Shown one piece after another: positions 9,322 to 18,695 of a stretch of DNA of 38,558 nucleotides (within the stretch, counting starts at the first letter, position 1; each line of letters begins with the position of its first letter). Under the pieces are notes generated by a model. The model was not told the origin of the DNA. It made no database searches and worked only from the letters and a program-made list of their open reading frames with translations. The stretch comes from Nitrosospira sp. (GTDB lineage Bacteria > Pseudomonadota > Gammaproteobacteria > Burkholderiales > Nitrosomonadaceae): NCBI GenBank assembly GCA_013697655.1, contig JACCWK010000234.1, positions 1 to 38,558 on the forward strand. The letters run 5' to 3'. The translations under genes and the position numbers were made by a program.

Positions 9322-10494
9322 TCAAACCGCCCGCAGGGAGTCCACAATATTAAGCCCCGCGGCTCGGGCGGCCGGAAGAAAACCTCCCACACCTCCCATG
9401 ATCAGGGCAAATGCAAGCGATTTAGTGATAATAGCGATGTTCAAGGTAAAGCTGAATGCAAGTTCGGAGAAAGATTGCCAGTTCATGGTGGAAATGGTAA
9501 AGAATTGCATGAACGATGCTAACACTAATCCAACTACGCCTCCCGCCGCACCGAGCATCAATGCCTCTAAAAGAAATGCGGACAGTATATTATTTCGGCG
9601 GAACCCTAGCGCACGCATGGTGCCGATTTCTGTAGCACGGTTAGCGACGGAGGCGTACATGGTAATCATCGCGCCGATAATTGCACCAATAGAAAAGATT
9701 ATGGACAACATCATTCCAAGGTAGCGAATGAAATTTGCCAGCAGTTGCGATTGCTCGGCATAGAAAACACTTTCCAGCTTAACTTCTAAAGTCAGGCGTG
9801 GGTCAGTTTCAATACGGGTCTTGAGCGCGGAAAACGCTGCAGGGTCGTTCAACTTCAATATTACTGAAGAATACACCGGCCTGCGGAATGTCTGCATCAA
9901 CTGGTCCACGTCGCCCCATATTTCGGAATCGAAGCCGGTTTTACCCGCATCCATAATGCCGACCACGGTCCACTCACGCTGTCCAAAGCGCAGTGTTTCG
10001 CCGATCCCCGCGCCGTAATAGCGCTCAGCAACGCTTTTGCCAGCGATAATTTCCGTTGAACCGGGTCGAAACATGCGGCCTTCGACAATCTCCACCTGGG
10101 GGCGCAGTTCAATTCCTTTTTGCCCTACGCCGCGAATCAATACGTTGGAAGCCTTATCTGAGCTTCGCTTGGCGAGGGAAATTAACACTATCGTTTCTTT
10201 TGACGCGAGTCGCAAGCCGTTTGTACTGTAGGCTACTTCCGGCTGGTTTTCGACGATGGCGGCCTGATCGCGATCAACAACGCTTTGTACTTCAGTGCCT
10301 GCGGAACGACGAGTGATAATCACATTGTCGGGAGAACCCGTTTCCACCAGCGTTTTCCTGAGACCTTCCTCCAGCATTAATACGGTTGCAAATACAAACA
10401 CCACTAGCGCCATGCCACCAGCGGTCAATAGCGTGGTCAGTTTGCGCGCAATGAGGTTACGCCAGATGTAGGAAAGCGGAATGGATATATACAT
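9322..10494 (-). CDS. ABC exporter permease, FtsX/MacB family (second permease)
   Basis: Inner-membrane protein of 390 residues, last gene of the four-gene exporter operon. An N-terminal membrane segment (about 16-41) is followed by a periplasmic domain and a C-terminal FtsX block with ANRATEIGTMRALGFRR and three more membrane segments. It pairs with the other permease 11 bp upstream, so this exporter uses a heterodimeric permease, unlike the single-permease MacB-type system at 150-3261. Related four-gene systems export lipids, peptides or lipoproteins; the substrate here is unknown. Confidence 0.9.
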   Translation of the reverse strand: MYISIPLSYIWRNLIARKLTTLLTAGGMALVVFVFATVLMLEEGLRKTLVETGSPDNVIITRRSAGTEVQSVVDRDQAAIVENQPEVAYSTNGLRLASKETIVLISLAKRSSDKASNVLIRGVGQKGIELRPQVEIVEGRMFRPGSTEIIAGKSVAERYYGAGIGETLRFGQREWTVVGIMDAGKTGFDSEIWGDVDQLMQTFRRPVYSSVILKLNDPAAFSALKTRIETDPRLTLEVKLESVFYAEQSQLLANFIRYLGMMLSIIFSIGAIIGAMITMYASVANRATEIGTMRALGFRRNNILSAFLLEALMLGAAGGVVGLVLASFMQFFTISTMNWQSFSELAFSFTLNIAIITKSLAFALIMGGVGGFLPAARAAGLNIVDSLRAV

Positions 10495-10505
10495 TCTTAA
10501 GTGAA

Positions 10506-11660
10506 TTAGCCGATGCTCCGCAGTCCATCTACGATGGGTACCCGCGCCGCGCGAAAGGCGGGCAACGCTGCCGCCGTAATGCCCACTGCGATGGCAGCGG
10601 CGGCTTGCATGTAAACTGTTTCCAGCGAGACGCCAAATACGGGAAACAGCGTCCCGACTTGTTTGCTGAATTCATCGGCGACGGGGAAAGTAAGGAGAAT
10701 GCCAATACCCGCGCCAGTCAGCGCAATGGCAAGGGATTCGCCATAAATCAGTCCGGCAAGGAAGCGTGGCCCAAAACCCAAGGCTTTGAGAGTGGCATAT
10801 TCGCCGATGCGTTCACGAGCGGTCATTGCCATGGTATTGGCCATTACCGCGAGGATAATGAAAATCACCAGGAATGAAACGATCCGTATTGCCACCACGA
10901 TTGCCTCGGTCATGGAAACAAATCCCAGTTGAAATGCTTTTTCTGTTTCGGTGAGGGTTTCAGCAAGAGAATTTTTGAACATTGCGTCCACCTCGGTCGA
11001 TATTTCCGCCGCTCTATCGGGATCGGAAATTCCGATTACGTATACACCGATCCAATCGGTTCTACGAGCAACCACTTTCTTCATGGTTTCATTGAGATAA
11101 TTCCAGTGGAAGAAAAATTGAGAAGTGTCGGTTCCCGCGTCTCCGTCATAAATAGCTCGCACGGTAAAGCTCCAAGCACCAGGATAAATCGTGCCACGAA
11201 GAGGAATTGTGTCGCCAATTTTGAAGCCATGCGTATTCGCCAGTTTGCGGCCGATCACGCAGCCTTTGCGATCGGTGAGAAATGCTTTCATTTCAGCTGG
11301 CGGAATGAAGTATTCAGGATAAAGGTGGAAGTAGGTTTTTGCATCTACGGCGAACTGTGGGAAAAAATTTCTGGGGGCAATGTAAACTCCACCGAACCAA
11401 CTTGCATGGGTAATTGCGGTAACGCCATGGATTCTGCGAATACGCTCCTGATAATTGATCGGCAGCGGAAACACGAGCGAGATCGCATTACGTGTCACCA
11501 GCCGTGTTGATGAGGCACCTTCCGCGCCTGAATACCAGGCGTCAACTACCGTGCGTAACAATCCGAAAGCGAGTATTGCCACAACCAGGCCGAGCACGGT
11601 CAGGCTGGTGCGCAGTTTATGGCGCAACGTATTTCTCAAAATAAGTTTCAGAAAATGCAT
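10506..11660 (-). CDS. ABC exporter permease, FtsX/MacB family (first permease)
   Basis: Inner-membrane permease of 384 residues. The MacB-type N-terminus (MHFLKLILRNTLRHKLRTS, then a hydrophobic segment) leads into a periplasmic domain. A C-terminal FtsX domain follows with the loop TARERIGEYATLKALGFGP and flanking membrane helices, ending in AARVPIVDGLRSIG. It is encoded between the ATPase (73 bp upstream) and the second permease (11 bp downstream). The two permeases share topology but are clearly diverged, suggesting distinct halves of one transporter rather than a recent duplication. Confidence 0.9.
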   Translation of the reverse strand: MHFLKLILRNTLRHKLRTSLTVLGLVVAILAFGLLRTVVDAWYSGAEGASSTRLVTRNAISLVFPLPINYQERIRRIHGVTAITHASWFGGVYIAPRNFFPQFAVDAKTYFHLYPEYFIPPAEMKAFLTDRKGCVIGRKLANTHGFKIGDTIPLRGTIYPGAWSFTVRAIYDGDAGTDTSQFFFHWNYLNETMKKVVARRTDWIGVYVIGISDPDRAAEISTEVDAMFKNSLAETLTETEKAFQLGFVSMTEAIVVAIRIVSFLVIFIILAVMANTMAMTARERIGEYATLKALGFGPRFLAGLIYGESLAIALTGAGIGILLTFPVADEFSKQVGTLFPVFGVSLETVYMQAAAAIAVGITAAALPAFRAARVPIVDGLRSIG

Positions 11661-11733
11661 TTGGCAAGAATCTGCGATACGCGAGGGAAATTGCCTAAGA
11701 GAGGAAAAAAACGGATAGAGAGAACGCTCTGAT

Positions 11734-12429
11734 TTATTGATTTGTTACATCCAGCTCTCCCTTTTCCAGATGACGAATCGAATGGGCTGATTTAGCGGCA
11801 TACGGGTCGTGTGTCACCATAATAATAGTTTTACCCATTTCCCTGTTCAAGCGTTGCAGCATAGCGAGAATGTCGTCCGCCGATGCGCGATCAAGGTCGC
11901 CTGTAGGTTCATCCGCTACCAGTATGACGGGATCGGTAATGAAGGCGCGTGCGATCGCTACGCGTTGCTGCTGACCTCCGGAGAGTTCTGATGGATAATG
12001 CTCCACACGGTCAGTCAGCCCCACCATCGATAATGCGAGTTCCACGCGTTCCTGCCGTTGATCTCGCGAAAGTCGTGTTAACAACAGTGGCAGTTCCACA
12101 TTCTCAAATGCGGTTAATACCGGCATTAAATTGTAAAACTGAAAGATGAAACCGACGTTGGCCGCTCGCCAGTCGGCCAGGTCCGCTTCGGAGAGCGTCG
12201 CGATATCTCTCCCGTTAACCTTTAATGAACCGCTGTCTGGTTTATCAATGCCTGCAATCAGATTGAGGAGGGTGCTTTTGCCGGAGCCGGACGGACCCAT
12301 GAGGGCTATGAATTCGCCTGAGTTGATATCAAACGAGATATTGGTCAGTACAGAGATGATTTGTCCGCCACGACGGTAGCTTTTGGTGAGTTGCCTGATC
12401 TGGACAATGGGTTCGGTAAAATCTTCCAT
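11734..12429 (-). CDS. ABC exporter ATP-binding protein (LolD-like)
   Basis: Cytoplasmic ATPase of 231 residues energising the two permeases downstream. Walker A GPSGSGKS at 45-52, Q-loop FQFYNLMP, signature LSGGQQQ at 149-155, Walker [14 protein letters not shown] and H-loop VTHD are all intact. The sequence style is that of the LolD/MacB/FtsE class of exporters acting on periplasmic or membrane substrates. It begins 5 bp after the stop of the adaptor gene. It is not a true lolD by context, because no lolC or lolE-type pair with lipoprotein-release context is adjacent. Confidence 0.93.
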   Translation of the reverse strand: MEDFTEPIVQIRQLTKSYRRGGQIISVLTNISFDINSGEFIALMGPSGSGKSTLLNLIAGIDKPDSGSLKVNGRDIATLSEADLADWRAANVGFIFQFYNLMPVLTAFENVELPLLLTRLSRDQRQERVELALSMVGLTDRVEHYPSELSGGQQQRVAIARAFITDPVILVADEPTGDLDRASADDILAMLQRLNREMGKTIIMVTHDPYAAKSAHSIRHLEKGELDVTNQ

Positions 12430-12434
12430 CGTTC

Positions 12435-13652
12435 TTATTTAGCCGCTATCTTGACTTTATCTCCGTTATGGAGCCGATCGCCGGGGCGGAGTATTACCTT
12501 ATCCCCGGCCTTGGGACCTTTCAGAATTTCAACCATATCACCTATTTTTTCACCGGTTTCTATAGGCGTTTCAATCGCTTTTTCGTCTCTCATGATGAAT
12601 ACCACGTTATTTCCATTGCGTTGGATAATGGCATCGGGTTGTACCACAGTGCGCGAGCTACGCTGCCCGGCAGCCATTTCTCTTTCAAGGAAAGCAATCT
12701 TCGCACTCATTTCCGGTAGAACGTGGGGGTCGCGGTCGATAAATCTTATTTTCACCAACACCGTGGCTTTAGCCCTGTCCACGGTCGGCACAATGCGTTG
12801 CACCAGGCCGCGCAAACGCAAGTCAGGCATGGCATCCAATTGAATCTCGCAGGGTTGCTCAAGCTTTACCCTTGATAAATTGGATTCTGAGACATCGGCT
12901 TCGACTTCAAGTGTATTCATGTCCGCCATGGTTACTACTGCGCCTTTGGCGTCGAGTGCAGAAGAGAATGGTGTTACCACGTCACCGATATTGGCACTTT
13001 TAGTCAATACTACCCCATCAAAGGGTGCACGGATTAGCGTCTGCTCCACCGCTATCCGAGCTGCGCGATGATTTGCCTCTGCCACGCCGACAGCGGCCTG
13101 ATAGCCCCATACAACTGCCTGAGCTTTGTGAAAGCGCGCAGTCACCGAGTCATATGCGAATGAGGATATAAAACCCTTGGCGAGTAGTTCGCCGTTACGT
13201 TTGAATGCTGCCTGCGCATCCACCAGCTCTGCTTGTCCATGTTGCAAATTTGCCTTGGCTACGTTGACGTTTGCCGCCGCCTGTTCCATGGTGGCACTAA
13301 CATCCGCATTCTCCAGTCGCGCGATAACTTCATTTTCCTTGACCTGGCTGCCCTCTGTTACGCCCAGCCACTCGACTCGGCCGGTGGCTTTTGACGCTAC
13401 CGCTGCTTTACGCTGCGCAACCACGTAGCCAGTGGCATTAAGTAGTGTGAAAGACTGTGACGGATAGGCAGTAGTGACGGTGGCGGTTTCTACCTCTACT
13501 GCAGCGTCGGTGTAAATATAGAAGATTACGAGCAGTATCAGCGCCGCGATGATTGCCAGCACAGATATGAGGCGCGGACGTTTTCTATGGCTGGTGATAG
13601 CGGCAGCACCGCTCCGGTCAATCTTTAATCTAGACAGATCTTCGTTGGCCAC
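12435..13652 (-). CDS. Periplasmic adaptor (HlyD/RND-type membrane fusion protein) of the second ABC exporter
   Basis: First gene of the four-gene exporter, 405 residues. The N-terminus is cytoplasmic and basic (about 1-25), followed by one membrane helix (ISVLAIIAALILLVIFYIYT). Two lipoyl half-motifs (ATGRVEWLGVTEGSQV and LIRAPFDGVVLTKSANIGD) flank a helical hairpin rich in Ala and Gln. The beta-barrel part contains LPEMSAKIAF. Its role is to link the inner-membrane permeases with an outer-membrane channel encoded elsewhere. It lies 148 bp downstream of amiC on the same strand. Confidence 0.92.
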   Translation of the reverse strand: MANEDLSRLKIDRSGAAAITSHRKRPRLISVLAIIAALILLVIFYIYTDAAVEVETATVTTAYPSQSFTLLNATGYVVAQRKAAVASKATGRVEWLGVTEGSQVKENEVIARLENADVSATMEQAAANVNVAKANLQHGQAELVDAQAAFKRNGELLAKGFISSFAYDSVTARFHKAQAVVWGYQAAVGVAEANHRAARIAVEQTLIRAPFDGVVLTKSANIGDVVTPFSSALDAKGAVVTMADMNTLEVEADVSESNLSRVKLEQPCEIQLDAMPDLRLRGLVQRIVPTVDRAKATVLVKIRFIDRDPHVLPEMSAKIAFLEREMAAGQRSSRTVVQPDAIIQRNGNNVVFIMRDEKAIETPIETGEKIGDMVEILKGPKAGDKVILRPGDRLHNGDKVKIAAK

Positions 13653-13800
13653 AACAACATTCCAAATAATTTATCGATGTGATTATGGCGTAGAAGCGAT
13701 GCGACGGCTAGGCAGCCTCCTAATAAGTTCCATGCGGGCCCTAAGGTGGTCTGGTGGGATAGGGTGGGTGAAACGACTGTGGCGCCCGAGAAATAAAAAA

Positions 13801-15147
13801 TTATTCCAGCAAGACCATTTTTGAACGCGCCAACGGCGGGTTATTGGCGAAATAGCGCTTGATGCCTGCAAGCATCGCCTCAGCCAGTTTGTCCTGATAA
13901 GCGGCATTTTTCAGTTTCTTTTCTTCGTCCGGATTGCTAATGAACGCGGTTTCAACCAGGATCGAAGGAATATCAGGAGATTTAAGCACGGCGAATCCCG
14001 CCTGTTCCACATCGCTCTTGTGCAGATGGTTAATATCACCGATTTGCGAGAGAACCTCACGGCCGAGTTTGAGACTATCATTGATAGTTGCAGTTTGCGA
14101 TAAATCCAGCAGAGTTTGCTTGAGATAGGGGTCTTTAATGTCCATATTGACCCCACCGATCAAATCTGCCTCATTCTCCTTTTTCGCCAGCCAGCGGGCG
14201 GCAGCGGACGTTGCCCCGCGCTCCGACAGTGCGAACACGGAGGAGCCGCGTGCATGCGGCTTAATAAAGGCATCGGCGTGCACCGATACAAACAAATCGG
14301 CGTTCAACTGCCGTGCTTTTACCAGCCGCATCGGCAAGGATATAAAGTAATCGCCTTCCCGTGTCAGGGCTGCACGCATGTTAGGTTCTTTATCTATCTT
14401 GGCTTTGAGCTTTTTGGCGATCGCCAGCGTGATATCTTTTTCATGGGTGCCACTTCGGCTTATTGCGCCCGGGTCTTCGCCGCCATGCCCCGGGTCGATG
14501 GCGACAGTTATCAGCCGTATCGTTTCCGGCTTGTTTTTCCTGCTAGTCTCGGTATTTCGTGCAGTTTTGTTATTGGCCTTTACGTTTGCCCTGCCATCGG
14601 CATTGAGATCTTGCTGTAACATTGCTGTGGTATTTTCATTCAGTAATGCCATAAGCGGATCAGGCGGGATAGCCGGATAAATATCCAGCACCAGCCGATA
14701 GCCGTAACCGCCCACTGGTTTGAGAACAAATGCTTGCGGGACAGCCTCGGTTTTGAGATCCAGCACCAACCGCAATATCGTCGGCTTAAAACGTCCGATA
14801 CGTACCGCACGTATGTAGGGATCGGCGGCCTCGATTTTACCCGGCAGGCTTACGAGTTCCGGACTGAGCGTGACATGCTCCAAGTCAACCACCACGCGAT
14901 CCGGATCTCTTACCATACTGAGTGAGTACCGGATAGGCGAAGCGGATTCCAGGGTGAGGCGCGTGTATTCCGGAGCTGGCCATACCCGGGCGGAACTGAC
15001 TATGGTATTTGCGAATACGGCATTCCCGAATGACAGAAGCAGGAGTGCCGCTATCGATAGAAGCGTGGCGGACGAAACATACAGTCTGTGGCAATGGGCG
15101 GTTGCCGTGATCAGTGATTTTTCAGGGTTTGCCAATGCTCTAAACAC
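13801..15147 (-). CDS. amiC: N-acetylmuramoyl-L-alanine amidase with AMIN domain
   Basis: Periplasmic zinc amidase that cleaves the bond between MurNAc and the stem peptide during daughter-cell separation. After a signal-peptide-like N-terminus ending near residue 47 comes an AMIN septal-targeting domain (about 48-160), a polar linker, and an Amidase_3 domain. Zinc ligands are His221 (DPGHGGEDPG), Glu236 and His290 (SVHADAF), with Glu399 (ILVETAF) as the catalytic Glu. The start is a GTG at 15147 with GGAGG 10 nt upstream, and it overlaps the end of tsaE by 37 bp. The tsaE-amiC pair is common in proteobacteria. AmiB is the alternative name for the same layout; I chose amiC because of the AMIN-plus-catalytic length without LysM. 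Confidence 0.92.
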   Translation of the reverse strand: MFRALANPEKSLITATAHCHRLYVSSATLLSIAALLLLSFGNAVFANTIVSSARVWPAPEYTRLTLESASPIRYSLSMVRDPDRVVVDLEHVTLSPELVSLPGKIEAADPYIRAVRIGRFKPTILRLVLDLKTEAVPQAFVLKPVGGYGYRLVLDIYPAIPPDPLMALLNENTTAMLQQDLNADGRANVKANNKTARNTETSRKNKPETIRLITVAIDPGHGGEDPGAISRSGTHEKDITLAIAKKLKAKIDKEPNMRAALTREGDYFISLPMRLVKARQLNADLFVSVHADAFIKPHARGSSVFALSERGATSAAARWLAKKENEADLIGGVNMDIKDPYLKQTLLDLSQTATINDSLKLGREVLSQIGDINHLHKSDVEQAGFAVLKSPDIPSILVETAFISNPDEEKKLKNAAYQDKLAEAMLAGIKRYFANNPPLARSKMVLLE

Positions 15148-15620
15148 CGTCTACCCGCCTCCGTGTGTGCCTGAATTTCGACGTAACGATGATCCGTTTC
15201 GGTGATATGGATAAAGAACTGTAAATCCGCTGTAGGTAGCGACCCGCCCGCTTTTTCGGCCCACTCTATTGCGCAGATAGCCTCCGGGTTAAAATATTCG
15301 CGGAAACCCGCTTCTTCCCATTCTTCAAAGTCATCGAAGCGATAAAAATCAAAGTGATAGAAGTATAACCTAGAAATTTTATAAAGTTCAATCAAATTAT
15401 ATGTGGGGCTTTTTACTTTTCCCTCATAACCCATGGCGCGCAGGATACCTCGTGCTAGTGTCGTTTTACCTGCGCCAAGATTGCCACTCAGAAAAATGAT
15501 AAGGCCGGGATGCAATATTGTTGAGATTTCCGCGCCAAGTGCCAGCATCGCATTTTCGTCGGCGACATCGCGAGTAAAGCGATGCATGGCAGCAGAACCG
15601 GTATGATCAAGATTGCGCAA
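15111..15620 (-). CDS. tsaE: tRNA threonylcarbamoyladenosine biosynthesis ATPase
   Basis: Small ATPase that works with TsaB and TsaD to form t6A37 in ANN-decoding tRNAs. It has Walker A SGNLGAGKTTLARG, KSPTYNLIELY and the HFDFYRF and EWAEKA motifs of the family. The frame opens with TTG at 15620, giving 169 residues. An ATG at 15587 would give 158 residues, closer to the usual family length, but lacks a ribosome site, whereas the TTG has GGGA upstream. The gene opens a minus-strand run tsaE-amiC-exporter and diverges from the exopolysaccharide locus. Confidence 0.94.
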   Translation of the reverse strand: MRNLDHTGSAAMHRFTRDVADENAMLALGAEISTILHPGLIIFLSGNLGAGKTTLARGILRAMGYEGKVKSPTYNLIELYKISRLYFYHFDFYRFDDFEEWEEAGFREYFNPEAICAIEWAEKAGGSLPTADLQFFIHITETDHRYVEIQAHTEAGRRCLEHWQTLKNH

Positions 15621-15996
15621 GAAAAGTTTCCCAAAGATCTGTCAGGTATTAAGGTTGGTTTTCCAGATGAACAAAAAGTAAACAATTTCGCGATAGAATT
15701 AAGTCGACACGCGATCCGCGGGGGTGGTTGCTAGTAGGCATGGCATGAAGACGATTCGATTTACCTTTGATGCGTGAACATTTTGCAATGGGCATTACGA
15801 AAGGGATGTGTTTAACGTACTATCCCGAAAACGTCAATTGCGAGCCGAATTAAGTGTGTATCCGGACTTGGCTGCATAGGGTGCATGGAAGCATAACAGA
15901 CCCCATCTTGATGGGTGTACCAAGGTCCAATTTGCTCTTGCTGCCGGAATTGATACGATGCGAGTATGTGATACAAACAATTTAACTTAAATAATT

Positions 15997-16026
15997 TTGA
16001 GTTGTACAGTGTTTTGGTTTTATAGA
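15997..16026 (+). promoter_or_regulatory. Candidate sigma-70 promoter P1 upstream of the XrtA locus
   Basis: TTGAGT at 15997-16002 (4 of 6 to consensus) and TATAGA at 16021-16026 (4 of 6) are separated by 18 bp. A start from here would give an untranslated leader of more than 200 nt before the export lipoprotein gene. The call rests on consensus matching only. Confidence 0.3.
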
Positions 16027-16161
16027 GGATTCTTTCGATTCCGAACCTGATTCAATGAACTGGCATCTGCGGATATCGCATAAAATGCTATCATAGACCA
16101 AGGCTTACCGGATTTCAGCGCAATACATTGACGGATTCTCCTGAAATTGAACAATACTGTC

Positions 16162-16190
16162 TTGACAGAGACATTTACTTATTGCATCTT
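16162..16190 (+). promoter_or_regulatory. Candidate sigma-70 promoter P2 upstream of the XrtA locus
   Basis: A perfect TTGACA at 16162-16167 is followed after 17 bp by CATCTT at 16185-16190, a weak -10 (3 of 6). The leader to the GTG at 16267 would be about 70 nt. A strong -35 with a poor -10 is typical of activator-dependent promoters, but this is inference. Confidence 0.3.
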
Positions 16191-16266
16191 TATTCTTATT
16201 CGTAGTGGCTTACCTGCGTGACGTCCCTGACTCAACGCGTTTTCAACAAACAAAAAAGGAAATTCA

Positions 16267-16893
16267 GTGAACGCTCTGCATATCAGTACCATGAAATGGC
16301 TGGCTTGTTTTGCTATCGTATTTCCTATTCTCTCTATTGGCGGTTGTAAAACATATCCCCCTCTTAATCCCAACGAAAGACATCTCGCTCACGATTACCT
16401 TATAGGTCCTGGCGACAACGTGGATATTATCGTCTGGCGCAACCCGGAAGTTTCTATGACGGTACCGGTTCGCCCCGATGGAAAAATAACGACTCCTCTG
16501 GTGGAAGATCTGCCGGCCAGCGGGAAAACGTCAACGCAATTGGCACGCGATATTGAAGAGGCCTTGTCCAAGTACATCCAGCAACCTGTAGTAACGGTTA
16601 TCGTGACAGAATTTATTGGACCCTATAGCGAGCAAATTCGGGTCATAGGTGAAGCCGCGAAACCTCAGGCTCTTCCATATCGTGAAGAAATGACGCTGAT
16701 GGATGTTTTGATTGCGGTGGGTGGGATAACCGACTTTGCTGCTGGAAACAAGGCCAGAATTATTCGAAACATAGACGGAAAGCAACAGCAGTTTAGCGTC
16801 CGGTTGGACGACCTCATAAGGGACGGCGACATCTCGGCGAATGTTCCCATGCGCCAAGGCGATGTTCTGGTTATCCCGGAAAGCTTTTTCTAA
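16267..16893 (+). CDS. Exopolysaccharide export outer-membrane lipoprotein (Wza-like, XrtA-associated)
   Basis: Periplasm-facing polysaccharide export protein of 208 residues, short relative to Wza (about 380), as is usual for the PEP-CTERM-associated family (TIGR03027). A lipoprotein signal ends in LSIGGC. The Poly_export domain starts with YLIGPGDNVDIIVWRNPE and continues PVRPDGKITTPLVEDLPASGKT. An SLBB-like domain follows (IRVIGEAAKPQALPYREEMTLMDVLIAVGG). The start is GTG, with AAGGAA 6 nt upstream. It is the first gene of the locus, and it should form the outer-membrane exit together with the beta-barrel and chain-length proteins downstream. Confidence 0.94.
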   Translation: MNALHISTMKWLACFAIVFPILSIGGCKTYPPLNPNERHLAHDYLIGPGDNVDIIVWRNPEVSMTVPVRPDGKITTPLVEDLPASGKTSTQLARDIEEALSKYIQQPVVTVIVTEFIGPYSEQIRVIGEAAKPQALPYREEMTLMDVLIAVGGITDFAAGNKARIIRNIDGKQQQFSVRLDDLIRDGDISANVPMRQGDVLVIPESFF

Positions 16894-17091
16894 TTCCGTC
16901 TCAATTGACTTATTTACTTTTGATCAGTAGGTAGCTGTGCTCCTGCCACTTCGACAAATTCATAACACGTACATGGAATTCGTAGCAACTAGTAGTTTTT
17001 CGTCAGAATCTTTTGATTTCATTCTCTGGATTTATAAATCATCCCGGATTGGTGCCACCGCTCTAACAAGTAAAGTAACACAGGGATAACA

Positions 17092-17172
17092 ATGCAGATG
17101 GAAATAATCGGGATTCAAGATTTATTAACGGAGTGCTGCGAGAAAACAGCTTCTAGGAATGGTTTGACATAA
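17092..17172 (+). CDS. 26-codon upstream ORF overlapping the chain-length gene
   Basis: A short ORF begins ATG at 17092, preceded by AGGGA at 5 nt, and ends in a TAA whose last base is the A of the next gene's ATG (TAATG). The peptide starts MQMEIIGIQDL and ends RNGLT, with a Cys-Cys pair in the middle. I recognise no family. The downstream gene has only a distant AGGA as ribosome site, so translation of this ORF could supply ribosomes by termination-reinitiation. It may equally be a chance ORF. Confidence 0.4.
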   Translation: MQMEIIGIQDLLTECCEKTASRNGLT

Positions 17173-18695
17173 TGGAGGAGCTGACAACCCAACTGTTTGT
17201 GTATCTGAAGGGGATATGGAAATATCGCTGGATCGCCGTAGTTGCTGCCTGGGTCGTGGCAATCTCGGGATGGGTTATCGTCTATAAGCTACCGGATGAT
17301 TATCAGGCATCGGCTAGAATTTATGTAGATACGCAGAATGTGTTAAAGCCGCTAATGGCCGGGATGACGATTTCTCCCGACCTGCAACAGCAGGTTTCTA
17401 TCATGAGCCGCACGTTAATTAGCCGTCCAAACGTGGAAAGAGTCGTGCGCATGGTCGATTTGGATATTAAAGCACAGGACGTCAAGGATCAGGAAAAGCT
17501 TGTCAAGGGTCTTATGGACACCATCAAGCTTGGGGCAGCTGGGCGGGATAATCTCTTTACGATTCATTATAACAATCAAAATCCGAAGCTTGCTAAAGAC
17601 GTGGTTCAATCCTTGTTAACCATTTTTGTTGAAGGAGGTCTGGGGGATAAAACGGATTCTTCTTCGGCCATTCGCTTTATTGATGAACAGATTCAGAGTT
17701 ACGAGGAAAAATTGATTAGTGGGGAAAATAATCTTAAAACGTTCAAACAAAAGAATATCGGGATGATGCCTCAGCAAGGTACCGACTACTACGCACAGTT
17801 GTCTTTGGCTTCGGAAGATCTTAATAAAACAAGGCTGGAATTAAGAGAGGCCGAGCATGCACGCGATGCAATCAAGCGGCAAATTACCGGCGATGAGCCC
17901 GTTCTCATGGTGGATCAGAGTGATTCAGTCTCATCCATAGTCAACGTGGAGCTTGATTCCCGAATTGAAGTGTTAAATAAGAATCTGGATGCCCTCAGGC
18001 TAAATTTTACCGAATTGCATCCAGACATCATTTCAGCAAAGCGTCTAATTGGGCAGCTGGAGGAGCGCAAAAAGGAAGAAGCGAAACTGGTAAAGCATAG
18101 TTTTGATCCCGGGAAAAATTATAGTCCCATGCTGCAACAACTTAATGTGGCTCTGGCGGAGGCCGAAGCCGATGTGGCCTCCATGAGGGCTCGTGTAGAG
18201 GAATATACTTCTCGTTACGATCGCCTGAAGTCCCTCAGCAATGCGGTACCTCAAGTGGAAGCAGAGCTTGCTCAACTCAATCGCGATTATCAAGTGAACA
18301 AATCTAACTATGAGAAGCTTCTTGAACGTCGTGAATCCGCTAAGATATCAGGCGAGTTGGGTTCCGCCGCCGACTTGATGTCATTCAGAATTATCGATCC
18401 GCCAACGGTTTCGGACATACCGGTCGGCCCAAACCGCAGCAAACTGTTTTCCATAATATTTTTTGCATCCTTATTGGTCGGGGTCGGGATAGCATTCGTT
18501 GTCAGCCAGATCCGGCCCACTTTCCACAGCCAGGCCAGTTTGCGTGAAATAACCGGCCGGCCAATTTTAGGCTCTATTCCCATGATTTGGACTGATCAAG
18601 AAAAAATAAAGCGTAAAAAGCGTCTCTACGCCTTTGGTGTTTCTTTACTATCTTTGTTGGGTTTGTATGGAGCCCTAATGGTAAAGATGGCGTAA
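17172..18695 (+). CDS. Polysaccharide chain-length determinant (Wzz-like, XrtA-associated)
   Basis: Inner-membrane co-polymerase of 507 residues that sets polymer length and contacts the export machinery. It belongs to the family named pepcterm_ChnLen (TIGR03007). The N-terminal MEELTTQLFVYLKGIWKYRW and a membrane helix at about 20-37 lead to the Wzz motif YQASARIYVDTQNVLKPLM. A long periplasmic coiled-coil region (about 170-400) follows, then PxxP-like PVGPNRSK with a membrane helix, and a last hydrophobic segment at the C-terminus. There is no fused kinase domain; the kinase is the next gene. The start fits the family exactly, although the best Shine-Dalgarno (AGGA) is 13 nt away. Confidence 0.95.
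   Translation: MEELTTQLFVYLKGIWKYRWIAVVAAWVVAISGWVIVYKLPDDYQASARIYVDTQNVLKPLMAGMTISPDLQQQVSIMSRTLISRPNVERVVRMVDLDIKAQDVKDQEKLVKGLMDTIKLGAAGRDNLFTIHYNNQNPKLAKDVVQSLLTIFVEGGLGDKTDSSSAIRFIDEQIQSYEEKLISGENNLKTFKQKNIGMMPQQGTDYYAQLSLASEDLNKTRLELREAEHARDAIKRQITGDEPVLMVDQSDSVSSIVNVELDSRIEVLNKNLDALRLNFTELHPDIISAKRLIGQLEERKKEEAKLVKHSFDPGKNYSPMLQQLNVALAEAEADVASMRARVEEYTSRYDRLKSLSNAVPQVEAELAQLNRDYQVNKSNYEKLLERRESAKISGELGSAADLMSFRIIDPPTVSDIPVGPNRSKLFSIIFFASLLVGVGIAFVVSQIRPTFHSQASLREITGRPILGSIPMIWTDQEKIKRKKRLYAFGVSLLSLLGLYGALMVKMA

Larger units (their letters stand above)
15621..16266. other. 646-bp divergent control region in front of the XrtA exopolysaccharide locus
   Basis: This is the longest gene-free stretch in the window, AT-richer than its flanks, between divergent tsaE and the export lipoprotein gene. 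I found no convincing protein-coding ORF and no RNA gene. It holds two weak promoter-like arrangements (listed separately) and a short perfect inverted repeat, CCCAT-CTTG-ATGGG, around 15902-15915, without a T-run. No sigma-54 GG-N10-GC signature was found by eye, although PrsR-type sigma-54 control is known for some exosortase systems. Confidence 0.5.

Noticed and set aside
16073-16092. Possible sigma-54 promoter (TGGC...TCGC) before the XrtA locus
   Set aside because: The GG and GC elements are not separated by the required 10 bp, so the match is not valid.
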